64,000 nucleotides of DNA from Cytophagales bacterium UBA2561 (GCA_002340355.1 DDLX01000028.1:434001-498000), one strand, 5' to 3'. Counted from the first letter of the stretch, positions 1 through 8,470 are shown. Notes: generated by a model from the sequence alone, not told the origin. Numbers and translations are program-made.

Positions 1-1
1 T

Positions 2-976
2 ATTTTAAATTTATTACAAGATTTTGAAAATCAAAGTTTTGACAAGTCATTTTTTGAGATTTTTGTAATTGATGATTTTTCGACTGATCAAACTTTTGAA
101 TTAGTAGAAGATTTTGCTCAAAAGTCAAATTTAAATTTGAATGTATTCAAATTAAATCAAAAAAATACTATTTCACCCAAAAAATCAGCTATTACACAAG
201 CCGTAAATTTGACCAATGCCGAGCTAATCTTAACAACTGATGGAGATAGTCGAGTTTCAAGAAAACATCTACAAACCTTCCATGATTTTTATTTAATCAC
301 ACAGAAACCCAAATTTATTAGTGCGCCAGTTTGTTTTTTTTCGCCTAAATCATTTCTTGAAAAAATACTATTCGTAGAATTCTCTAGTTTGATTGCTACG
401 GGTTCTGCACTGATTCGGTTTGGAAAACCAAGCCTATGCAATGGTGCAAATTTAGCTTTTCAGAAAGCCGCCTTCTTAGCAGTTAATGGTTATCAAGATT
501 TTGATCAAGTTCCATCAGGTGATGATGAGTTCTTACTCAAAAAAATAGCTCAAAAATATCCTGATCAAATCCAATTTCTTAAAAGCAAAAATGCTACTGT
601 TCAAACTCAGCCTCCTGATAATCTACTCTCTTTTTATTTTCAGCGTAAACGTTGGGCAAGCAAATGGAAACTGCATAAAGGCATTTCGGTCAAGATTTTA
701 GCTTTGTTTATTTTCAGTTTCCATTTATTAAACTTGGGTTCAGGAATTGGAATCGTATTTGGGTGGTTCGAAAATCCAGTATGGATCATAGGACATTTCT
801 TGCTAAAATTTTCGGTAGAGTGTGTGTTTTTAATGCCATCTTTGATTTTTTTTAAACAAAGGAAACTATTTTTATATATTATTATTTTACAATTTATTTA
901 TTCTCTTTATGCCGTGTTTTTTGGAGTTCTAGCAAATATTGGAGGCTATCAATGGAAGGACAGAAGATTCCATTAG
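2..976 (+). CDS. Glycosyltransferase family 2, membrane-associated (5' end outside window)
   Basis: The reading frame is open from base 2, so the N-terminus lies before the window; about 324 codons are visible. Near the start is VIDDFSTD, the nucleotide-sugar motif of GT-A fold family 2 transferases. Further on are a DxD-like TTDGDS, an acceptor-side GDDEF and a QRKRW motif, the order expected of a processive-type GT2 enzyme. About four hydrophobic segments follow at the C-terminus, so it is probably an inner-membrane enzyme that moves sugars from a nucleotide donor to a lipid or polysaccharide acceptor. The acceptor cannot be told. A TTG at 137 could be read as a start, but the conserved DDFSTD motif lies upstream of it, so that start is wrong. 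Confidence 0.85.
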   Translation: MLNLLQDFENQSFDKSFFEIFVIDDFSTDQTFELVEDFAQKSNLNLNVFKLNQKNTISPKKSAITQAVNLTNAELILTTDGDSRVSRKHLQTFHDFYLITQKPKFISAPVCFFSPKSFLEKILFVEFSSLIATGSALIRFGKPSLCNGANLAFQKAAFLAVNGYQDFDQVPSGDDEFLLKKIAQKYPDQIQFLKSKNATVQTQPPDNLLSFYFQRKRWASKWKLHKGISVKILALFIFSFHLLNLGSGIGIVFGWFENPVWIIGHFLLKFSVECVFLMPSLIFFKQRKLFLYIIILQFIYSLYAVFFGVLANIGGYQWKDRRFH

Positions 977-1075
977 AAATAAGAAACTTACATCAAAACT
1001 ATACTAAAACTTGAGTGGTATATCTGTTTTGTAAAATTTTCCACTTTTTGGAAAAAAATTTCTTATTCAAAATAC

Positions 1076-1224
1076 GGTTTTTAGACTAGCTATTTATCGT
1101 AAAAATCGATAACTTTTGATTTTTATACGTTTTTTGCTGAGGGTAATAACTTTCAAAATATCCTTTTTTAGAAAACTGAAGGGGTAATTTTTAAGCAATA
1201 CCGAATTTAGCTCGTCTAAAAACC
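1076..1224. repeat. 149-bp segment bounded by 17-nt inverted repeats (MITE-like)
   Basis: GGTTTTTAGACTAGCTA at 1076-1092 is answered by TAGCTCGTCTAAAAACC at 1208-1224; 16 of 17 positions pair. The inside is AT-rich and non-coding. The short length, terminal inverted repeats and intergenic position resemble a miniature inverted-repeat element or a long imperfect hairpin. No clear target-site duplication was seen. It fills most of the gap between the glycosyltransferase and the glutamate dehydrogenase promoter. Confidence 0.45.
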
Positions 1225-1236
1225 ATAACTTAAAAA

Positions 1237-1268
1237 TTGGGAAGTACGTTTTCAATTTTGTAACTTTA
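1237..1268 (+). promoter_or_regulatory. Candidate Bacteroidota promoter for glutamate dehydrogenase
   Basis: A TTG at 1237-1239 lies 21 nt before TAACTTTA at 1261-1268. This fits the Bacteroidota pattern of TTG, a 17-23 nt spacer and TAnnTTTG, with one mismatch at the last base. The predicted transcript start is about 60 nt ahead of the ATG at 1335. Confidence 0.4.
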
Positions 1269-1334
1269 ACCACACCAAAAACAACTTTTTTGTTAAAACC
1301 TTAATCAATAATAAATTAATAAAATCACCACCGT

Positions 1335-2612
1335 ATGTCCTATTATATAGAGCCTGCGCCCATCAAGGATAAGGAAAATCCATTTGAATCTATGATGTTT
1401 CGTTTTGACGAAGCGGCGCGTATTATTGGTCTGGATGACGAAGTATATAACGTACTGAAAAGCCCTGCACGTCAGGTAATCGTATCTTTGCCTGTCACAA
1501 TGGATAATGGCAAAATTGAAGTTTTTACAGGTTATCGAGTCGTCCATTCTACTGTTTTAGGTCCTTCAAAAGGAGGAATCCGCTATGATATGGATGTTAC
1601 ATTAGATGAAGTCAAAGCCCTTGCTGCATGGATGACTTGGAAATGTGCCGTTGTGGATATTCCGTATGGAGGTGCAAAGGGCGGGATCATTTGTAATCCT
1701 CGTAAAATGTCCGCAGGGGAATTAGAACGATTGACCAGAGCTTATACCTCAGCCCTAGTTGACGTATTTGGACCTGATAGAGATATCCCTGCTCCCGACA
1801 TGGGAACAGGACCCCGTGAAATGGCGTGGATAATGGACGAATTTTCTAAAGCCCAAGGCAAAACCGTCAATGCTGTCATTACTGGAAAACCTCTTGTTTT
1901 AGGCGGTTCTTTGGGACGAACCGAAGCCACTGGACGAGGTGTTATGATTTCAGCAATGAGTGCAATGTCCAAAATGAATATGAACCCTATCAAATCGACT
2001 TGTGCAATACAGGGTTTTGGAAATGTTGGTTCACATGCAGCTATCTTATTGGCTTCCAGAGGTCTCAAGGTTTGTGGCATTAGTGACCATACAGGTGCAT
2101 TTTGGAATGATAACGGAATTGATGTCGAGGCTGCCGTTCAATATCGGCTAGAGAATAATGGTCTTTTAGAAGGGTTTACAGGAGCAGAGCGTATTTCAAA
2201 TGATGAATTATTAGAGGCTAAGGTGGACATTTTAGTACCTGCCGCTATCGAGGATGTAATCACCAAAAATAATGCCCATCGTATTAAGGCGAAATTAATT
2301 GTTGAAGGGGCAAATGGACCCACAGGAGCCAAAGCTGATAAAATTCTATATGATAATGAAATTACGGTTGTTCCTGATATTTTGGCAAATGCGGGAGGCG
2401 TAACAGTCTCTTATTTTGAGTGGATTCAGAACCGTTTGGGTTATAAATGGACAGCCGAACGAGTCAATCGACGAAGCGACCGTATTATGAAAAGTGCTTT
2501 TGAGAAAGTACATCAAACTGCCGTGAAATATGACATTTCGTATCGTTTGGCAGCCTATGTAATTGCCATTCAAAAAGTAGCAGATACCTACCGTTATCGG
2601 GGTGGATATTAA
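1335..2612 (+). CDS. gdhA: Glutamate dehydrogenase (Glu/Leu/Phe/Val dehydrogenase family)
   Basis: The 425-residue product has the full length of the small hexameric type. It interconverts glutamate and 2-oxoglutarate plus ammonia with NAD(P), in the cytoplasm. The N-terminal dimerisation and substrate domain carries PYGGAKGGI with the catalytic lysine, and the C-terminal Rossmann domain carries GFGNVGSHAA. The sequence GGSLGRTEATGRGV is typical of the group. It stands alone: a promoter-like sequence precedes it and a strong hairpin terminator follows. NAD or NADP preference cannot be read safely. A leucine dehydrogenase role is less likely at this length. Confidence 0.93.
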   Translation: MSYYIEPAPIKDKENPFESMMFRFDEAARIIGLDDEVYNVLKSPARQVIVSLPVTMDNGKIEVFTGYRVVHSTVLGPSKGGIRYDMDVTLDEVKALAAWMTWKCAVVDIPYGGAKGGIICNPRKMSAGELERLTRAYTSALVDVFGPDRDIPAPDMGTGPREMAWIMDEFSKAQGKTVNAVITGKPLVLGGSLGRTEATGRGVMISAMSAMSKMNMNPIKSTCAIQGFGNVGSHAAILLASRGLKVCGISDHTGAFWNDNGIDVEAAVQYRLENNGLLEGFTGAERISNDELLEAKVDILVPAAIEDVITKNNAHRIKAKLIVEGANGPTGAKADKILYDNEITVVPDILANAGGVTVSYFEWIQNRLGYKWTAERVNRRSDRIMKSAFEKVHQTAVKYDISYRLAAYVIAIQKVADTYRYRGGY

Positions 2613-2653
2613 AATTAATTATCAAGACTTAGATCCTTAGATTTTACTCCAGA

Positions 2654-2688
2654 CCAGCCAAATCTTCAAAAATTGGCTGGTTTTTTTT
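2654..2688 (+). terminator. Rho-independent terminator after glutamate dehydrogenase
   Basis: CCAGCCAA at 2654-2661 pairs with TTGGCTGG at 2673-2680, followed at once by eight T residues. It lies about 40 nt after the gdhA stop. Confidence 0.85.
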
Positions 2689-2791
2689 AACCTCTTGTTT
2701 GCCTGATTAAATATACTCCAAATCTTCATATTTCCTGTTATGCTTAGTTTTGAAAACTTTCCTATCAAATAGTGTTTTCTAAACAAAAAAA

Positions 2792-2822
2792 TTGCAATTT
2801 TTCTCTTCGAACCTTATGTTTG
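2792..2822 (+). promoter_or_regulatory. Bacteroidota-type promoter for the lipoprotein gene
   Basis: TTG at 2792-2794, a 20-nt spacer, then TATGTTTG at 2815-2822: an exact match to the TTG/TAnnTTTG pattern of the Bacteroidota housekeeping sigma factor. The ATG of the next gene is 40 nt downstream. Confidence 0.6.
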
Positions 2823-2861
2823 TAGTCTTTCTAAATTAGTTCAAAAAAAAAATGATTTAAA

Positions 2862-4160
2862 ATGAAAAATTTTAGAAATAATCTCATTTACCTACTTGTG
2901 ATAATTGGTCTGGTGTGGAGTTGTACTTCGGATAGTGGCGATGACCCTGACCCTACACCAACTACGCCGTCTGTATTTGTTCCAAGCCTAACAGTTTCTG
3001 ATACTGCTCTTGTCTATACGGGAGATATTATCAAATTATCAGGAAGTTTCGGAACACTTACAAGTAGTTCTGTCTCCAGTAAAATCAATCAAGTTCAGGC
3101 ACCTGTTACCAACATAAATAGTACTCAGTTGCGTCTTGAAATTCCGAAAGGAATTACATCAAATGATTTTCCGATTTCTCCCGAAGTGTATGATTTAGAT
3201 ATTACACTGAATACGGATGATTCGGCATATACTTTCAAACAGTCTATTCAACTTCAATACCTGAAACACCAACCTCAGATTATTACTAATGAACATAATT
3301 TTGTAGTTCCTTTACAGGATTTTATGCTTGGAGCTAAAACCGATAACGACTTGTCAGTAAGTATTTATGATTTTAACACAGAATCTTGGGGACAAGCATA
3401 CCCAAATACGGTTGAATTTGAAAGTGTAGCTTATACGGAGAATGTTAGGAAGTATTTTTTTGACAACAGTATTGTTTTTATATATCAGGACACTAACGAA
3501 CAAGCTCCCGATATATGGTTAAGATTTAATGCTACTACCAAAACGTGGACACAGATGACTCCATTCAATGCGCCAACATATAGAAACTCACTAAGCGGGT
3601 CTATTCTATTTGGAACAGAGGAAAAATGTTATTACCTAACAGATAGAGGTGAGTTGTATCAATGGGACTTTAATACACCTGATACATGGGCAAAAATAGG
3701 CGAATCACCTGAAGCACAAAGGTATAATTTTCAATCCTTGTATGAGGTAAAGAAAGATACCGATGATAGATATATATTCATATCAAAATATCTACAAAAT
3801 GATGAAGATTATTACTACATCAATGAGTATGTACCTAGTACAGGAGAGTGGAAATCCAAAAGTATCAATTTTATATGGGGGACATCAAGAAAACGAGGTA
3901 GTTTTTTCTTGAGTTTAGAAAAGTTACAAGACAAATATTACGTGTGTAATTATTATAAGGCTGGTAATTATTCATTTGATTGGACAGAACCTACAAAAGT
4001 ATATCAGTACACTCCTATCTCACAAGATTTACAAAGAGTATCAGGCGACTACGAGCGTTTCACGTACCATTACGAATATTACAATAACGAACTATATATC
4101 CAACCAGAAGTATTGTATCACCGTTCATTCACTTATTATAAGTACATTCCTAACAATTAA
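2862..4160 (+). CDS. Lipoprotein with an N-terminal Ig/TIG-like region and a probable beta-propeller
   Basis: The 432-residue product begins with a short charged segment, a hydrophobic stretch and the lipobox LVWSC, so Cys21 should be lipidated. The residues after it (TSDSGDDPD) are acidic, like the surface-export signal known from Bacteroidota lipoproteins. Residues about 35-125 read as an Ig- or TIG-like beta domain. The rest repeats aromatic and Trp-rich blocks (SWGQAY, TWTQM, TWAKIG, EWKSKS), the spacing of a Kelch-like propeller. I infer a surface-exposed binding protein with unknown ligand. It is transcribed alone from its own promoter. Confidence 0.75.
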   Translation: MKNFRNNLIYLLVIIGLVWSCTSDSGDDPDPTPTTPSVFVPSLTVSDTALVYTGDIIKLSGSFGTLTSSSVSSKINQVQAPVTNINSTQLRLEIPKGITSNDFPISPEVYDLDITLNTDDSAYTFKQSIQLQYLKHQPQIITNEHNFVVPLQDFMLGAKTDNDLSVSIYDFNTESWGQAYPNTVEFESVAYTENVRKYFFDNSIVFIYQDTNEQAPDIWLRFNATTKTWTQMTPFNAPTYRNSLSGSILFGTEEKCYYLTDRGELYQWDFNTPDTWAKIGESPEAQRYNFQSLYEVKKDTDDRYIFISKYLQNDEDYYYINEYVPSTGEWKSKSINFIWGTSRKRGSFFLSLEKLQDKYYVCNYYKAGNYSFDWTEPTKVYQYTPISQDLQRVSGDYERFTYHYEYYNNELYIQPEVLYHRSFTYYKYIPNN

Positions 4161-4198
4161 CACAACAAAAAGGCATTCACTTCCATAGAAAGATGAAT

Positions 4199-4245
4199 CC
4201 CCGTTTGGCGTAGAGTTCAGCATAGCGTCTCTACGCCGTAAAAAT
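4199..4245. repeat. Inverted repeat in the gap after the lipoprotein gene
   Basis: GGCGTAGAG at 4207-4215 is matched by CTCTACGCC at 4229-4237, nine of nine bases, with a 13-nt loop. No T-run follows, so it is not a standard terminator. It opens a 547-bp gene-free stretch (4161-4707) that is made mostly of repeats. Confidence 0.5.
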
Positions 4246-4312
4246 ATGACGAGTCTCCAACTCGACCCCAGAACGACACCCAAGTACATCAAAAAATACC
4301 ATTTTTATCATT
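4246..4312. repeat. Imperfect direct repeat, copy 1
   Basis: This segment starts ATGACGAGTCTCCAACTCG and ends TTTTTATCATT. It resembles 4538-4607 along its length, with small indels. Both copies contain a CGAGT...ACTCG hairpin (4250-4254 with 4260-4264 here). Between the copies lies a second pair of arms, TTAGTCTCC at 4352-4360 and GGAGACTAA at 4521-4529, so the whole stretch is a nested mosaic. No open frame of interest was seen. Confidence 0.5.
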
Positions 4313-4537
4313 CTAACATGTCAAATCTGAAGATTTATTACATTTTTAGGCTTAGTCTCCGCTACGCTTAACACTAAGCACAACAGGGGGCGCACCACTT
4401 CATCAAAAAGAAAGAACACACAAGGCGATTTTCGAGTTTTTTAGCCTTAGCGAATAAATTTTATAAAAATCTGATAATCAAATTTTTATACAACGTATTC
4501 TTGGAAGTCTTGAACCAAGTGGAGACTAAACACGAAA

Positions 4538-4607
4538 ATGATACGAGTCTCTGACTCGACCCATCAACGACAAGTAAGCTCGTCAAAAATAGACCTCTTT
4601 TATCATT
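4538..4607. repeat. Imperfect direct repeat, copy 2
   Basis: Second copy of the repeat at 4246-4312, beginning ATGATACGAGTCTCTGACTC. Its CGAGT/ACTCG arms are at 4544-4548 and 4554-4558. It lies about 100 nt beyond the 3' end of pyrE. Confidence 0.5.
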
Positions 4608-4707
4608 TTAAGGGGGCGAACCTTTCGTACTTAGTGACACTACCTTCAAAACTAATCCCAATGGGGACAATTTATTAGGCAAGGTTCATTTTTTTAACCT
4701 CAAAACC

Positions 4708-5352
4708 CTATGGATGCCATTCACTTGGTTTTTTGCGCCATGCCTCCAAAGTTTGCAATTGGTCGGCATTAACGATACCTTCGGCAATGGCTTTTTGAAT
4801 CAAAACCGAATAATTCGAAAGTGTAAAAGTCTGTACATCAGCATTTTTCAAGTTGGTTTCTGATAATTCAAAACCATATGTAAAAATTGCCAACATCCCT
4901 AAAACTTCTGCTCCTATGCTCCGTAAAGCATTGACAGCTTTCAAACTACTTCCACCTGTAGAAATTAAATCTTCAATCACTACTACTTTTTGTCCTTCCT
5001 CTAATTTTCCTTCGATTTGGTTGGTCATTCCGTGTGCTTTAGGCTTGTCTCGGACATAAATAAAAGGCAAATCAAGTGCATCAGCCAGCAATGCACCGTG
5101 TGGAATTCCTGCTGTAGCTACTCCTGCAATAACCTCAGTATCAGGAAATTTTTGACGTAAAACTTCTGCAAATTGAGTTTTAAGAAATCGGCGCACTTCA
5201 GGAAAAGAAAGAGCCAAACGATTATCACAATATATCGGTGATTTCCATCCTGAAGCCCATGTAAATGGATTATTTGGGGATAATTTCACTGCTCCAATTT
5301 CTAATAACATTCCTGCCACTTTTTCGGCACTTGCTTCCAAATTTGTTTTCAT
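4708..5352 (-). CDS. pyrE: Orotate phosphoribosyltransferase
   Basis: The 214-residue product makes orotidine 5'-monophosphate from orotate and PRPP, the fifth step of pyrimidine synthesis. The PRPP-binding motif VVVIEDLISTGGS lies at about residues 121-133, and FTWASGWKSPIYCDNR near the N-terminus matches the orotate-binding loop of PyrE. Length is normal. It is divergent from the thioredoxin-like gene at 5672, across a 319-bp gap holding an operator-like palindrome. The other pyr genes are not in the window, although two PyrR-like genes are (15698 and 39038). Confidence 0.93.
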   Translation of the reverse strand: MKTNLEASAEKVAGMLLEIGAVKLSPNNPFTWASGWKSPIYCDNRLALSFPEVRRFLKTQFAEVLRQKFPDTEVIAGVATAGIPHGALLADALDLPFIYVRDKPKAHGMTNQIEGKLEEGQKVVVIEDLISTGGSSLKAVNALRSIGAEVLGMLAIFTYGFELSETNLKNADVQTFTLSNYSVLIQKAIAEGIVNADQLQTLEAWRKKPSEWHP

Positions 5353-5526
5353 TTTTGAATATTAAATTAAATAAGAAAATGAGTACTCCAAATCCTATAA
5401 CTTACTTATTATCAATATTTTTTATTAAAAAAATCTTCATTTTTGAATGTCTAATACTTCCTAAAGTAATTTTTGACTAAAAAATGGCTTTTGTCAGGTA
5501 GATTACAAAACATCAAAAAAAATTGA

Positions 5527-5563
5527 ACGCATGATAGTACTTTCATGCGTAAATGTACCTTTG
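5527..5563 (+). promoter_or_regulatory. Operator-like 24-bp palindrome next to a -7 element
   Basis: ACGCATGATAGT followed by ACTTTCATGCGT (5527-5550) forms a palindrome in which 11 of 12 base pairs match. Six bases on is TACCTTTG (5556-5563), an exact TAnnTTTG -7 element reading toward the gene at 5672. The palindrome therefore overlaps the region where the -33 element should be, and no clear TTG is present there. A repressor or activator site is a reasonable inference. It lies in the gap between divergent pyrE and the thioredoxin-like gene, so it could act on either. Confidence 0.5.
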
Positions 5564-5671
5564 TATCGTTCTCTAGTTATTAGATGTTTTCTAATCACTT
5601 TTTTATCTCTTAGAATCATACTTTTTCAATACAATTAGTTTAAGTTATTTTCATTAAAATTTAAATCAATA

Positions 5672-6301
5672 ATGACTACCACTTTGGCACAAACTATCTC
5701 CCAAGCACATCTTCAGGCAAGCATTTCATATGCCGAATATCGTCAGATGATTGATGAATTATTGGCAGAAGGAAAAACCACAGGGAACAACCATAGTCCT
5801 GATATGCTTGGTTATACAAAAATGAATGTACAACGCATGAAGCGACTGGACAAAACAACCAAGATTTCAGAAGAGTTGAAGGCAGCTGTTGAAGCTATCA
5901 AGACACCTCAAACTTGGTTAGCTGTGACTGAAGCATGGTGTGGCGATGCAGCACAAAACTTACCTGTATTTGCAAAAGTAGCAGAGTTAAATCCCAATAT
6001 CGAATTCAAACTCATTCTTCGGGATGAACACCTAGATGTAATTGATGCTCACTTAACAAATGGCGGACGCGCTATTCCAAAAGTTATTTTTGTTAAAAAA
6101 GATGCTCTAGAAAACCTAGAAGAATATGCCACTTGGGGACCTCGACCAACAACAGCACAAGAAATTGTAGTACAACGAAAAAGCGAGGGAGTTCCTTATG
6201 CTAAATTTTCTGAAGAAATTCACCGATGGTATGCTCGAAATAAATCTCAGAAATTACAAAGCGAATTGCTAGAAATTCTCAAAACTGCTCATCTTTCTTA
6301 G
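5672..6301 (+). CDS. Thioredoxin-fold protein with a single active-site cysteine
   Basis: The 209-residue cytoplasmic protein has a thioredoxin fold. The active site reads AWCGDAAQNLP, so the usual CxxC is reduced to one cysteine, and RAIPKVIFV supplies the cis-proline strand of the fold. This CGDA form is a recognised thioredoxin-family variant in Bacteroidota rather than damage. With one cysteine it cannot run a normal dithiol exchange and may act through mixed disulfides or not be a redox enzyme at all. It has its own upstream -7 element and ends at a terminator shared with the convergent thioesterase. Confidence 0.8.
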   Translation: MTTTLAQTISQAHLQASISYAEYRQMIDELLAEGKTTGNNHSPDMLGYTKMNVQRMKRLDKTTKISEELKAAVEAIKTPQTWLAVTEAWCGDAAQNLPVFAKVAELNPNIEFKLILRDEHLDVIDAHLTNGGRAIPKVIFVKKDALENLEEYATWGPRPTTAQEIVVQRKSEGVPYAKFSEEIHRWYARNKSQKLQSELLEILKTAHLS

Positions 6302-6340
6302 AAATAGTTCATCAAAAACACAAGGAGTAGTCAATCAGCT

Positions 6341-6377
6341 AAAGTGGTACGGCTTTATAACCATGCCACTTTTTTTT
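6341..6377. terminator. Terminator between convergent genes
   Basis: AAAGTGG at 6341-6347 pairs with CCACTTT at 6366-6372. The stem extends inward with a wobble pair and one mismatch, and T residues run to 6377. It serves the thioredoxin-like gene on the + strand; the A-rich left arm may also serve the thioesterase gene on the other strand. Confidence 0.75.
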
Positions 6378-6393
6378 GCTCATTTTTTTACTC

Positions 6394-6912
6394 CTATTTC
6401 TTTTTGTACTCTTGGATCAGATGTTTTACACGAGTTTCAAAATCCACATTTTCGTAATTTGCTTCATGATATAAGATCTTGTCAAAAAATCCCTGTATTT
6501 CAGGTGGATGCGTAGTTGATTTGCCTGCTTTTAAATCGATATATTTAATTGTTGTCCAAAGTACCGATTTAAGTTTTGTATCTGATTCATCACTCATCAA
6601 ATATTCCAAGACAGCCATCTTTTCATCGGCAAAAATCACACGGGAATGAATCGTTACTAATTCCCCAGGGAGTGCCGAACGAACATAGGAAATTTTTTGG
6701 CTATAGGCAACCCAACCCGCTCGGTAAGCTTGGAAAACATCTGCTAAGTTAAAACCGTATAAATCAGAGATTTCATCTTCACGAGCATTGAAAAAATAAT
6801 CAAAATATTTAGCATTATTCAGATGACACAAAGGGTCACAATCTTGAAATCGGATTCGAGACTTTGAGGTCGTCTGTTTCACATAATCACGGTTCAAATC
6901 AATAGAAAGCAT
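6394..6912 (-). CDS. Acyl-CoA thioesterase, hotdog fold (4HBT family)
   Basis: The 172-residue protein carries RIRFQDCDPLCHLNNAKYFD near its N-terminus, the signature of 4-hydroxybenzoyl-CoA/YbgC-type thioesterases, in which the Asp of the DCDP segment is the catalytic residue. The fold is a cytoplasmic hotdog multimer that hydrolyses acyl-CoA thioesters. Its substrate is not evident. It faces the thioredoxin-like gene with a shared terminator. The start at 6912 puts the motif at the expected distance of about 20-40 residues. Confidence 0.85.
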   Translation of the reverse strand: MLSIDLNRDYVKQTTSKSRIRFQDCDPLCHLNNAKYFDYFFNAREDEISDLYGFNLADVFQAYRAGWVAYSQKISYVRSALPGELVTIHSRVIFADEKMAVLEYLMSDESDTKLKSVLWTTIKYIDLKAGKSTTHPPEIQGFFDKILYHEANYENVDFETRVKHLIQEYKKK

Positions 6913-7081
6913 TTGAATTTCAAATTTTTATGACTAATGTTACTTTATTGTATTTTTCCTTTTTTGACAAAGGATAGAACAAAGGAATTAAATATTTTTG
7001 GAAAAATCAGTAAAAATTAAAGAGCAACTCCAACGTTTTCCTTAAACTTGTAATCAATCACTAAATCAAATACCAATTCAA

Positions 7082-7816
7082 ATGTCGATGTGGGTTATTT
7101 TTCGCAAAGAGATTCAAGCCTTTTTCAATTCAATGGTGGGTTATATAGTACTCAGCATCTTTCTGGTTGGAACAGGACTTTTTACATGGATATTTCCACA
7201 AACCAGCCTCCTAAATTATGGTTATGCAGGTTTAGATACTCTTTTTTTCATTACGCCATTTATCTATTTATTTCTGATTCCTGCGATTACGATGCGAGCT
7301 TTTGCTGAAGAAAAGCAACAAGGCACTATTGAACTCCTCTTTACTCGTCCTTTAACTGATTATCAGATTATTATCGGAAAATATTTGGCATGTTGGATAC
7401 TGGTCATTTTTGCCCTTGCTCCTACCCTACTCTATTATTTTTCGATTTATGAGTTAGGGGCTACTCGTGGGAATATTGACTCTGCAGCTACCGCAGGCTC
7501 TTATCTGGGACTTATTTTATTGGGTGGAGTTTTTACGGCTATTGGAATTTTAGCCTCTGCCTTAACAGATAACCAAATTATTGCTTTTATTACAGCAGTC
7601 TTTTTGTGTTTTATTTTATATGCAGGATTTTCATCATTAGCAAATATCTCAATTTGGTCAAATTACTCATTCATTATCAGTCAATTAAGTCTTGATTTTC
7701 ATTATAATGCCTTGAGTAAAGGATTGATTGATTCCCGAAATGTGATTTATTTTTTAAGTTATATTATTTTGTTTTTATATCTAACGAAAGTAACTTTAGA
7801 AAATCTAAGGAAATAA
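7082..7816 (+). CDS. gldF: Gliding-motility ABC transporter permease GldF
   Basis: The 244-residue inner-membrane protein has about six hydrophobic segments. Its N-terminus (IFRKEIQAFFNSMVGYIVL) and the motif FAEEKQQGTIELLFTRPLTD match GldF and the related ABC-2 permeases. GldF works with GldA (ATPase) and GldG in Bacteroidota gliding. In Flavobacterium gldF is followed directly by gldG, but here the next gene on the same strand is a CBS-domain protein, so the pair has been separated or gldG is elsewhere. No ATPase partner is adjacent. Confidence 0.85.
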   Translation: MSMWVIFRKEIQAFFNSMVGYIVLSIFLVGTGLFTWIFPQTSLLNYGYAGLDTLFFITPFIYLFLIPAITMRAFAEEKQQGTIELLFTRPLTDYQIIIGKYLACWILVIFALAPTLLYYFSIYELGATRGNIDSAATAGSYLGLILLGGVFTAIGILASALTDNQIIAFITAVFLCFILYAGFSSLANISIWSNYSFIISQLSLDFHYNALSKGLIDSRNVIYFLSYIILFLYLTKVTLENLRK

Positions 7817-7850
7817 CGTCTTAAAACAGTACGCAGATTTTTATATATTT

Positions 7851-7865
7851 TTCTGATTATCAGAA
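7851..7865. promoter_or_regulatory. 15-nt palindrome TTCTGAT-T-ATCAGAA
   Basis: A perfect 7-bp inverted repeat around one base, in the gap between gldF and the CBS gene. Close relatives occur in other gaps: 4470-4482, 12003-12016 and 48775-48787. No T-run follows, so an operator is more likely than a terminator. Confidence 0.35.
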
Positions 7866-7972
7866 GAACAAAATACGTCAACATACAACACACGATTAAT
7901 TCATATAACTTATATTTTCTAAACTAGAAACTACAATTAATCATTAAATTTATTCCTTAACTACTGAAAAGC

Positions 7973-8401
7973 ATGAGAGATAAAAACACTCCAATTACTC
8001 AAATAATGACTCGTAATCCCATTACGATTAGTCCTGATCAATCATTGACGGATGTCAAGATCATCTTTGAGGAAAATAGTTTTCGACATATTCCTGTTTG
8101 TGTTGAGGGTCGTCCTGTCGGAATGGTGAGTCGTACAGATTTTATGCTGGTGATGATGGGAGTTCCTTCACCAGGGGAATCAAACGGGAATGCTACCTTC
8201 AACTCTTTGATGTTCGAAGCCTTGGATGTCAATCACATTATGACTGAAAACATTATTATGATTGAACCAAATGCTACAATTGGTCGGGTCGGTAAGATTT
8301 TCAGTAAAAATCGTTTTCATGCACTACCTGTCGTTGAAAATGATAAATTACTGGGTATCGTAACAACTATTGATATTGTGCGTTTCTTTACGGAAGATTA
8401 G
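7973..8401 (+). CDS. Tandem CBS-domain protein
   Basis: The 142-residue protein consists of two CBS motifs and little else. The first (about residues 6-65) reads IMTRNPITISPDQSL to HIPVCVEGRPVGMVSRTD; the second (about 80-140) reads HIMTENIIMIEPNATI to HALPVVENDKLLGIVTTID. Paired CBS motifs bind adenosine nucleotides and usually regulate a partner. No catalytic domain is attached. It sits after gldF but is separated by 156 bp with a palindrome, so co-transcription is uncertain. Confidence 0.87.
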   Translation: MRDKNTPITQIMTRNPITISPDQSLTDVKIIFEENSFRHIPVCVEGRPVGMVSRTDFMLVMMGVPSPGESNGNATFNSLMFEALDVNHIMTENIIMIEPNATIGRVGKIFSKNRFHALPVVENDKLLGIVTTIDIVRFFTED

Positions 8402-8417
8402 AAAATATTAATAAAAC

Positions 8418-8449
8418 AAACCTCTAAAACTAATCAATATTAGAGGTTT
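8418..8449. terminator. Bidirectional terminator between convergent genes
   Basis: AAACCTCTAA at 8418-8427 pairs with TTAGAGGTTT at 8440-8449. The A/T ends let it act in both directions, for the CBS gene and for the leftward secreted protein that ends at 8471. Confidence 0.65.
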
Positions 8450-8470
8450 ATTCCACTGAAAAACAAAAGT

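Noticed and set aside
1305..1547. Minus-strand frame over the gdhA start
   Set aside because: It is antisense to a well-supported enzyme gene.
3976..4188. Second frame at the end of the lipoprotein gene
   Set aside because: It is a shadow frame on the same strand; the lipoprotein frame has the conserved domain pattern.
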